Source: Candidatus Aalborgicola danicus (GTDB taxonomy: Bacteria > Pseudomonadota > Gammaproteobacteria > Burkholderiales > Burkholderiaceae_C). From it: a DNA stretch of 64,000 nt. A program made the position numbers and the translations under genes. The stretch spans positions 1 through 64,000 of the forward strand of contig JADJBC010000002.1 in the NCBI GenBank assembly GCA_016703945.1, given 5' to 3'. Below the pieces are notes generated by a model that was given only the letters and a program-made list of their open reading frames with translations, was not told the DNA's origin and made no database searches. Within the stretch, counting starts at the first letter, position 1. Each line of letters starts with the position of its first letter. This document shows, piece after piece, positions 57,488-64,000 of the stretch.

Positions 57488-60400
57488 ATGCTTTTCGGAC
57501 GAAATGGAAAGAACGCACGCAGTGCGCACAGTATTTGGAAATTAGGCCGCGCATTGGCGAGTGGGTTATTGGCCGTTTTGGGTGCGCTAACCCTATTGAT
57601 ACCGAACACCGCGCTGGCCGCCAACAACGTCTATACCGACAACCAAAACGGCACGGTGACCGACCCGTTAACGCAGCTCACGTGGATGCGTTGTGCGATG
57701 GGTCAGGTCTGGGATGGGCAGACTTGTTCGGGGACGGCCACCCGTTTCGATGTCGCCACCTCCACTGCGCTCACGGGCAAGACCTCTTTTGCGGGGCGGA
57801 CCGACTGGCGTTTGCCGAGCATTCGGGAACTATGGACGATTTTTGACGTCTCCCGGGTGAGCCCGTCGCTTGATGTTGTGGCTTTTCCTAATACACCATC
57901 GGTCAACTTTCTGACCTCCACAGCCTATGCGCCTAGCCCGGCGTTTCGCTGGATTGTGTATTTTGGGGATACAACTCCAAGTTACGACGGAGTTCGGCTC
58001 GTGCGCGGCGGGCTGTCCAGCAGCTTGATGAATCTTGAGCGGCCTGCAACCGACTACGTGGACAACGGCGACGGCACCGCAACGCACAAGCCCACCAACC
58101 TGATCTGGCAACGCTGCGCGGTCGGCTACACCTGGACTGGCAGCTCGTGCACCGGTACACCGAATAATCTGACTTTTGAGCAGGCTGCCGCATTGACCAG
58201 TTCGTTCGCGGGAAAAACCGATTGGCGCTTGCCAACAATCGACGAGTTGGAGAGCTTGGTGGACTACACGAAGGCAAACAACGTATTGAACAGCACGGCA
58301 TTTCCACCCGCTACTGGGACCGATCGCTTTTGGTCATCCAGTCAATATCCGTTGAATGCTGGTTTTCAATGGTCATTTCTGGTGAGCACAGGTGGCTTGT
58401 CGTTTTCCGCCACAAACACATTAATGCAGGTCCTGTTAGTCCGAACCGACACCACTTCGACTCTGCGACCAGACCTCCTCACCCTCAGCGGATCCAGCAC
58501 CCTTCAGAGTGGCGCTCGCACCACATTGACCGCAGCCGCCCGTTACACCGATAACAGCCAGCGCACCGTCAACCCCGTTTGGACCAGCTCCGACCCAGTC
58601 GCTGCCGCAGTCAGTTCCAACGGTGTCGTCAGCGCCGGTGTCGTATCTGTCAATACGCCCGTCACCATTTCTGCCAGCTGGACAGAAAACGGCGCCACCG
58701 TAGAAAGCTCCTTGGTGATCACGATCACTGCTGCACCTGCGACACCCAAACTACTTACCCTGACCGGCTCCGACACCCTTCAAAGTGGCGCCAGTACCAC
58801 GCTCACTGCCACCGCCCGTTACACCGATAACAGCCAGCGCACCGTCAGTCCGGTTTGGATCAGCTCCAACCCGGTCGTCGCAGTCGTCAGCACTGCTGGT
58901 GTGGTCACCGCCAATGTCGTATCGGTCAATACGCCCGTCACCATTTCCGCCAGCTGGACAGAAAGGGGCGCCACCGTACAAAGCACCTTGGTGATCACCA
59001 TCACCGCTGCGCCTGCGACCCCCAATTTACTCACCCTGACAGGCTCCAACACCCTTCAAAAAGGCGCCAGTACCACGCTCACTGCGACCGCCCGTTACAC
59101 GGATAACAGCCAGCGCACCGTCAGCCCGGTATGGACCAGCTCCAACCCCGTCGCCGCCGTCGTCAGCACTGCTGGTGTGGTCACCGCCGGTGTCGTATCG
59201 GTCAATACGCCCGTCACCATTTCCGCCAGCTGGACAGAAGGCGGCGTCACCGTGCAAAGCACTCTGGTGATCACCATCACTGCTGGACCTCCGACACCCA
59301 AACTACTTACCCTGACCGGCTCCGACACCCTTCAAAGTGGAACCAGTACCACGCTCACTGCCACTGCCGGTTACACGGATAACAGCCAGCGCGCCGTCAG
59401 CCCGGTGTGGACCAGCTCCAACCCCGTCGTCGCGGCGGTCAGCGTTAACGGTGTAGTCACCGCTGGTGTCGTATCGGTCAATACGCCCGTCACCATTTCC
59501 GCCAGTTGGACAGAAAGCGGTGCCACTGTGCAAAGCAGCGTGGTGATCACCATCACCGCTGCGCCTCCGGCACCCAACTTACTCACCGTGACAGGCTCCA
59601 ACACCCTTCAAAGCGGTGCCAGAACGACACTTACCGCAACCGCCCGTTATGCCGATAGCAGCGAACGCGCCGTCCACCCGGTTTGGACCAGCTCCGATCC
59701 CGTCGCCGCCATCGTCAGCACCGCTGGTGCGGTTACCGCCGGTGTCGTATCGGTCGACACGCCCGTCACCATTTCCGCCAGCTGGACAGAAAGCGGCACC
59801 ACCGTACAAAGCTCGCTGGTGATCACCGTGACCGCAAGACCTGCCGTGCTGGCCGGCCTGAACCTGACCGGTGTAACCAAATTACAGTCGAGCGGTCAAG
59901 TGCGCCTGGTGTTGAACGCGGTGTACTCCGATAGCTCCAGCAAAGCGGTATCGGCCACCAGCTTCGCGTTGTCAAACCCTGCCTTGGGCTCGGTCGACAG
60001 CCGCGGGGTGTTGAGCGTGACCCGCGTCACGGTCGACACGACGCTCACGGTCACTGCCACCTACGAGGAGGGTGGTATTGTCAAAAGTGCCAGTTTGCCC
60101 GTCACCATTACCGCCGCGCCTGCCGTGCTGTCGCAACTGACTATTGTCGGCGCCACCGCGTTGTTGGCGTCCGGTCAGTCGCTCAATCTGTCTGCGCTCG
60201 GTGTTTACGATGACAGCACCAGCAAGACCGTGGCTGCCACCTGGCAAGTGACGGGCACCGCTGCCACAGTGTCCAGCGCCGGCTTGTTCCAGGCCACGAC
60301 GGTCAGTACCGATACGCCCGTGGTGGTGTCTGCCAGCTACACGGAAGCGGGCGTAACTGTGAGTGCGCAGTTCCAGGTGATCATTCAAGCGACGGCACAG

Positions 60401-60835
60401 GAGTCGCCAATTCAGGCCGAGGTGCAGACTACCGGCACCATCGACAACTTCAGTTTGGAGGTGTGGACCAGTGCTTCGTCCATTACACCTGGCGCTGCGT
60501 CCAACACCAACGCCAGCCGGTCAGGCACTGCACACCCGGCTACCACCGGCCGTCCGGTCTACAAGTTGTTTGTAGTGGCCGTCATACCCGGCGGCAAAGT
60601 GCTACCGGTGGACAGCATCTTCACACTCAACCGCAGTAGCGAGTGGCAGGGCCTGAGCTTTCCTGTGGCGGAGTACTTGAACGGAGTGGCCGAAAACAGT
60701 CTTCAGCTGGTCGAAATTCTTGACAAGATTGATGTCAGCATCATCTCCGGATCCAAAATTTTTGTGGGCTATGGCACGGATGACCAAGAGATGCTGGCAT
60801 CCGGCCGGTTCCGGATGGTGTACCAGATTCAGTAG
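57488..60835 (+). CDS. Large exported protein with DUF1566 domains and bacterial Ig-like (BIG_2) repeats
   Basis: The 1115-residue product has a signal peptide (ALASGLLAVLGALTLLIPNT, cleaved near ALAANN), then two DUF1566-type (Lcl/FGE-like) segments with TWMRCAMGQVWDGQTC, WRLPSIRELWTIFD, LIWQRCAVGYTWTGSSC and WRLPTIDELESLVDY. From residue about 330 it carries five near-identical 92-residue BIG_2-type domains, two more divergent ones and a unique C-terminal domain. GAGGGAG precedes the ATG at 57488. Such proteins are usually surface-exposed adhesins or receptors. The repeats can recombine, so length may vary. Confidence 0.85.
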   Translation: MLFGRNGKNARSAHSIWKLGRALASGLLAVLGALTLLIPNTALAANNVYTDNQNGTVTDPLTQLTWMRCAMGQVWDGQTCSGTATRFDVATSTALTGKTSFAGRTDWRLPSIRELWTIFDVSRVSPSLDVVAFPNTPSVNFLTSTAYAPSPAFRWIVYFGDTTPSYDGVRLVRGGLSSSLMNLERPATDYVDNGDGTATHKPTNLIWQRCAVGYTWTGSSCTGTPNNLTFEQAAALTSSFAGKTDWRLPTIDELESLVDYTKANNVLNSTAFPPATGTDRFWSSSQYPLNAGFQWSFLVSTGGLSFSATNTLMQVLLVRTDTTSTLRPDLLTLSGSSTLQSGARTTLTAAARYTDNSQRTVNPVWTSSDPVAAAVSSNGVVSAGVVSVNTPVTISASWTENGATVESSLVITITAAPATPKLLTLTGSDTLQSGASTTLTATARYTDNSQRTVSPVWISSNPVVAVVSTAGVVTANVVSVNTPVTISASWTERGATVQSTLVITITAAPATPNLLTLTGSNTLQKGASTTLTATARYTDNSQRTVSPVWTSSNPVAAVVSTAGVVTAGVVSVNTPVTISASWTEGGVTVQSTLVITITAGPPTPKLLTLTGSDTLQSGTSTTLTATAGYTDNSQRAVSPVWTSSNPVVAAVSVNGVVTAGVVSVNTPVTISASWTESGATVQSSVVITITAAPPAPNLLTVTGSNTLQSGARTTLTATARYADSSERAVHPVWTSSDPVAAIVSTAGAVTAGVVSVDTPVTISASWTESGTTVQSSLVITVTARPAVLAGLNLTGVTKLQSSGQVRLVLNAVYSDSSSKAVSATSFALSNPALGSVDSRGVLSVTRVTVDTTLTVTATYEEGGIVKSASLPVTITAAPAVLSQLTIVGATALLASGQSLNLSALGVYDDSTSKTVAATWQVTGTAATVSSAGLFQATTVSTDTPVVVSASYTEAGVTVSAQFQVIIQATAQESPIQAEVQTTGTIDNFSLEVWTSASSITPGAASNTNASRSGTAHPATTGRPVYKLFVVAVIPGGKVLPVDSIFTLNRSSEWQGLSFPVAEYLNGVAENSLQLVEILDKIDVSIISGSKIFVGYGTDDQEMLASGRFRMVYQIQ
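58475..59854 (+). repeat. Five tandem 276-bp repeats encoding BIG_2 domains
   Basis: Unit starts are at about 58475, 58751, 59027, 59303 and 59579, exactly 276 bases (92 codons) apart. Units differ mostly by scattered single bases, which suggests recent duplication or gene conversion. Confidence 0.9.
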
Positions 60836-60837
60836 CT

Positions 60838-60862
60838 CCGGGGCCTTGCGGACCCCGGTTTC
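60838..60862 (+). terminator. Probable terminator after the large repeat protein
   Basis: CCGGGGCC-TTGC-GGACCCCGG with one bulge, followed by a short T-run, starts three bases after the stop codon. Confidence 0.6.
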
Positions 60863-60975
60863 ACGACACGCAGCGGCACTTCACGCCGCTCGTTGCCGTT
60901 TCGTCTCAAACCGACTGCGCGATACGCGCGCCTTTTGGACACTGCACTCCTCGATCAACTTATCAGGAGTCTGCA

Positions 60976-61632
60976 ATGTACAAAACCGCCTTTTCCCGGC
61001 ACCTCGGCCAACTGGCCATCGCCCTTTCGCTGCTTGGCTTGACCGGGTTGGCGCATAGCGCACCCGACACCCAATTTCAATCCGCTTTCCAGCAATTCAT
61101 GCAGGCCAACAGTGGCGACAGCTCGGCGATACACCGTGCCGCCGAGGCATTCGCAACGCTGTACAAAAACGCCCCCAGCAACCCGGTGCTGCTGGCCTAT
61201 ACCGGTGCCGCCACCGCAATGCGGGCGACCACCACCATGCTGCCCTGGAAAAAAATGGGCTTTGCCGAAGATGGCCTGGGCCAGTTGGACAAGGCGCTCG
61301 CCATGCTCAACCCCGCACACGACGCCATTGGACACAATGGCACACCGAGCGTGCTGGACGTGAAATTTTTGGCCGCCAACACCTTTTTGGCCGTGCCCGG
61401 CTTCATGAACCGCCACGACCGCGGCAACAAGCTGCTGGGTGAGGTGCTGGCCAGCCCCTTGTTGGCCACTGCGCCGCTGGGCTTTCGTGGTTCGGTCTGG
61501 ATGAAAGCGGCCCGTGAAGCCACCAAGGCCCATGATGCAGCGCAGGCCAAACGTTACCTGGGTTTGATCGTGCAAGAGAAGGCACCGCAGGCAGCGCAGG
61601 CGCAGACCATGCTCAGCGGTTTGTCATCATGA
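60976..61632 (+). CDS. Exported TPR-like protein, first gene of an ABC export operon
   Basis: The 218-residue protein has a signal peptide (LAIALSLLGLTGLAHSA) and an all-helical mature part with tetratricopeptide-like pairs (AFQQFMQANSGDSSAIHRAA, then DGLGQLDKALAMLNPAHDAI). CAGGAG lies before the ATG. The stop overlaps the ATPase start (ATGA), so it is translationally coupled to the MacB/LolD-like ATPase. It probably serves as a periplasmic partner of that system. I recognise no named family. Confidence 0.78.
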   Translation: MYKTAFSRHLGQLAIALSLLGLTGLAHSAPDTQFQSAFQQFMQANSGDSSAIHRAAEAFATLYKNAPSNPVLLAYTGAATAMRATTTMLPWKKMGFAEDGLGQLDKALAMLNPAHDAIGHNGTPSVLDVKFLAANTFLAVPGFMNRHDRGNKLLGEVLASPLLATAPLGFRGSVWMKAAREATKAHDAAQAKRYLGLIVQEKAPQAAQAQTMLSGLSS

Positions 61633-62311
61633 ACCAGGCTGACCATCCAGTGGTGGCCCTGCACGGGGTCCACAAGACCTACCGACTGGGCCAGCACGTG
61701 ATTCCCGCGCTGCAAGGTGTGGACCTGACCGTACAGCGCGGCGAGTTGCTGGCGCTGACCGGTCCGTCGGCAGCGGCAAAAGCACCATCCTGAACCTGTG
61801 CGGCCTGATCGACACACCGGACTCGGGCGACATCGCGCTCGGCGGCCACAACATCGGTGGCCTGAACGAGGACCAGCGCACGTTGTTGCGCCGCGACGCG
61901 CTGGGCTTTGTGTTCCAGAGCTTTAACCTGGTGCCGGTGATGACGGTGGCCGAGAACGTGGACTACCCGCTGTTCCTGGCCGGTGTACCCGCTGCCGAGC
62001 GACGTGAACGGGTGGCCGCACAACTTGCCGCCGTGGGCCTACAGGATCATGCCCACCACCGTCCGGATGCCTTGTCCGGCGGCCAGCGCCAGCGTGTAGC
62101 GATTGCCCGTGCGTTGATCAAGCGACCGCGTTTGGTGATTGCAGATGAGCCTACGGCCAGCCTGGACTCCCACACCGCCGACCAGGTGCTGGACCTGATG
62201 CGCGAACGCGGCCACGCCGAAGGTGCGGCCTTTGTTATCGCCACCCACGACAGCCGCCTGACCCGCCGCTGCGACCGTATGGTGGCTCTGTTAGATGGGA
62301 GGATTCAATGA
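61629..62311 (+). pseudogene. ABC ATPase (LolD/MacB type) with a one-base frameshift in the P-loop
   Basis: Frame one reads MNQADHPVVALHGVHKTYRL up to LLALTGPS and then breaks. The other frame carries GSGKSTILNLCGLIDTPDSG, FVFQSFNLVPVMTVAENVDY, DALSGGQRQRVAIARALI and ADEPTASLDS to the end. One missing G in the GG at 61769-61770 (GGG expected in PSGSGK) explains the break. Apart from this the family motifs are all present and about 228 residues would result. LolD/MacB-type ATPases power lipoprotein release or export at the inner membrane. Confidence 0.88.
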
Positions 62312-63530
62312 TCGCGATGAATATGTGGCTCAAGTTCGCCATACAAAACACGCTGCGCAACCGCCGCCGCTCACTGGTCACGGTGTCGATCGCCGCGCTG
62401 GGCACGGCCGCGATTTTACTGGCTGGTGGTTTTGCGCTGTACACCTACGAGGCACTGGCCCAGGCCGCAGCCCGTACCACTGGCCACCTGATCCTGGGTA
62501 AGACGGACCAGTTTACAAAAGACGAAGACATGCCGCTGCAGCACGGCCTGGACGATGTGGCCGCGCTGCGCACGCTTTGCTGGCCGACCCCTCTGTGCGC
62601 CAGGTGTTGCCCAAGGTGGAGTTCAGCGGCCTGATCAGCAACGGAGACAAATCCACCGTGATGATGGCCGCCGGTGTGGACCCCGATGGCGAGTTCGCTG
62701 TCAAAGGACCGTTCCTGACGGTGACCGAGGGCAAGGTGCTGGTCTCCGGCAGCGTGGACGCCGAAGTCATGCTGGGCGCCGGCCTGGCCCGCAGCCTCAA
62801 GGCCACACCGGGCAGCAGCCTGACCCTGCTAGCCAGTACCACGGATGGTGCGATGAATGCGATGGATGTGCGGGTCAAGGGCATCTTCACCACCGGCGTG
62901 CCGGATGTGGACAAGCGCCTGGTCTACACCGACATCGTGACCGCGCAGAAGTTATTGGTGACGCAACGCGTATCCACGCTGGGTATCTTCCTGGACCGCA
63001 TGGAATCCACGAACCCCGTGCAACAGCGCCTGGCTGCCCAGCACCCACAACTCACGGTGCAGACCTGGATGGACCAGGCCTTCTTCTACAAGTCGGTGCG
63101 TGACTTGTACAACCGCATCTTCGGTGCGCTGGGGCTGATCATTGGTGTCATCGTGGTGTTTGTGGTGACCAACGCCATGGCCATGGCCATCATCGAACGC
63201 ACCCGGGAGATCGGGACTTTGCGTGCCATGGGCACCCTGCCCGGCCAACTGCTGCGCACACTGGCGCTGGAAGGCATGGTGCTGGGTGGTGTGGGCGCCT
63301 TGACCGGTGCGGCCCTGTCGCTGGGAATCTCGCTGATGCTGTACGTGGTGCCGGTGAACATGCCGCCACCGCCTGGGCGCTCGGTGGGGTATCCGCTGAA
63401 TGTATCCATCGACCCGCTGATGTATGCCGCCACGCTGGCTGCCATGGTGCTGCTGACCATGCTGGCCTCCAGCTGGGTGGCGCGCAAGACCGTGCACCTG
63501 CCGGTGGTGGATGCTCTTGCCCACACCTGA
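62308..63530 (+). pseudogene. ABC permease (MacB/LolC/FtsX type) with a one-base frameshift
   Basis: The first frame (62308 to about 62576) gives a short cytoplasmic N-terminus and the first membrane helix (SIAALGTAAILLAGGFALYT). The second (from about 62577) gives the periplasmic MacB_PCD-like domain and the FtsX domain with three helices (GALGLIIGVIVVFVVTNAMA, EGMVLGGVGALTGAALSLGI, PLMYAATLAAMVLLTMLASS). One base missing near the TTT at 62576-62578 rejoins them. Both halves are otherwise intact. It is coupled to the ATPase gene by an ATGA overlap. Confidence 0.87.
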
Positions 63531-63556
63531 AGTCTGCTTTTTTGCTCCGCGTGGGG

Positions 63557-63606
63557 TTTTCCCCCACCCCCCCCCGCCCCCTCGCCCCGCCGGGCGAGGG
63601 GGAGCC
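63557..63606. repeat. GC-rich inverted repeat, left arm
   Basis: This 50-base stretch (CCCCCTCGCCCCGCCGGGCG inside it) is complementary to 63836-63885 with about four mismatches. It also contains its own CGCCC/GGGCG palindrome. Confidence 0.75.
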
Positions 63607-63680
63607 AATACGGACAGCCGATTTTGTTACTGCGAAGAAGTGAGGCTTCTACGGCTCATTTGTTTTCTCTTACACGATAC

Positions 63681-63725
63681 GCTATTGTTTTTATAGCTAC
63701 TTACGCATATTCCACGAGGGCTACA
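63681..63725 (+). repeat. Copy of dispersed short repeat
   Basis: GCTATTGTTTTTATAGCTAC, then TTACGCATATTCCACGAGGG and CTACA, is a full copy between the arms of the GC-rich inverted repeat. Its CGAGGG lies seven bases before an ATG at 63728. Confidence 0.85.
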
Positions 63726-63835
63726 CCATGATTTTCTCAATAAAAATTTCCTGCCAATCCACCGACGCAATCAAGCCAACCAAACAGTGGCGGCATAGCA
63801 TCCTCACTTTACCGCGCGGTCAAATGTGGCTGTTA

Positions 63836-63885
63836 GGCTCCCCCTCGCCCGGCGGGGCGAGGGGGTTGGGGGGAGTGGGGGAAAA
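63836..63885. repeat. GC-rich inverted repeat, right arm
   Basis: Complement of 63557-63606 (begins GGCTCCCCCTCGCCCGGCGG). The pair encloses about 230 bases holding the short repeat. Confidence 0.75.
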
Positions 63886-63898
63886 AGCACTGGAGGCA

Positions 63899-64000
63899 AT
63901 GAAATCTCTGGCTCTCTTCACCATAGCAGCAAGCACATTGCTTCTCGGCCCAGCCCAAGCCCAAGACATCGCAACACTGCTCAAAGACACTGACCGCTAC
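63899..64000 (+). CDS. Exported protein of the export operon, N-terminal part (cut by window edge)
   Basis: The first 34 residues show a signal peptide (MKSLALFTIAASTLLLGPAQ, cleaved near AQAQD) and the start of the mature protein (DIATLLKDTDRY). A LolA-like outer-membrane lipoprotein-sorting protein often follows this kind of MacB/LolCDE-like permease, and the DTDRY start is compatible; that is inference. GGAGG lies only two bases before the ATG. The frame is open further upstream to an ATG at 63728, which would place the GC-rich repeat arm in the coding region; I prefer 63899 because the signal peptide starts there. Confidence 0.65.
   Translation, partial: MKSLALFTIAASTLLLGPAQAQDIATLLKDTDRY

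Noticed and set aside
58475..59854. Regular repeats considered as a CRISPR array
   Set aside because: The units are 276 bp, continuous, in frame and coding; there are no short repeats with unique spacers.
1..64000. Search for tRNA and rRNA genes
   Set aside because: No T-arm/acceptor combinations or rRNA-like stretches were recognised by eye; a covariance-model scan would be decisive.

Overview
The window looks like chromosome of a betaproteobacterium of the order Burkholderiales, most likely family Comamonadaceae (Rhodoferax/Polaromonas-like). The basis is the protein similarity I recognise, high GC by eye, the order lpxK / Trm112-like / kdsB / adk, and a dispersed short repeat ending in a CACGAGGGCT-like block that I associate with this family. 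I see no rRNA, tRNA, CRISPR array or replication origin. Assignments rest on recognised motifs; no database search was run.

Layout. 1-16.3 kb is mostly housekeeping: icd (cut by the left edge), DUF192, sodB, xseA, exbBD, lpxK, a Trm112-like gene, kdsB, adk, an asparaginase, lexA with tandem SOS boxes, a D-2-hydroxyacid dehydrogenase, a FimV-like gene, a Crp-type regulator and an acyl-CoA dehydrogenase pair. From 17.1 to 56.8 kb a purine salvage and degradation theme recurs: guaD, adenine deaminase, a BMP-type nucleoside ABC transporter with an ATPase-permease fusion, xdhA and xdhB, a Tsx-like porin, an 8-oxoguanine-type deaminase, puuD and xdhC. Together these could import nucleosides or bases and take them through xanthine to urate and beyond. 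An NMT1-type ABC transporter and a TRAP transporter lie between them. From 48.1 to 54.2 kb there is a light/DNA-repair run with three different photolyase/cryptochrome classes plus DUF2256, DUF3429 and an SDR gene. The last 7 kb holds a TonB-like protein, a 1115-residue surface protein with 276-bp tandem repeats, and a MacB/LolCDE-like export operon cut by the right edge.

Two accessory insertions stand out by lower GC and content. At 19.07-23.03 kb, all on the minus strand, is what looks like a cluster of integron gene cassettes without an integrase: short genes (DUF4160-like, GNAT, a small secreted protein, brnT/brnA, GFA, two unknowns) separated by attC-like imperfect palindromes with RYYYAAC/GTTRRRY cores. 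At 34.35-37.17 kb a tightly overlapped three-gene operon (PD-(D/E)XK-like protein, ADP-ribosylglycohydrolase, Mrr-type nuclease with an N-terminal sensor-like domain) sits between two copies of an 11-bp direct repeat. It is the best candidate here for an undescribed defence system.

Three ABC transporter genes (39.5, 61.6 and 62.3 kb) each carry a single one-base frameshift in otherwise intact sequence, so either sequencing error or very recent decay is possible.
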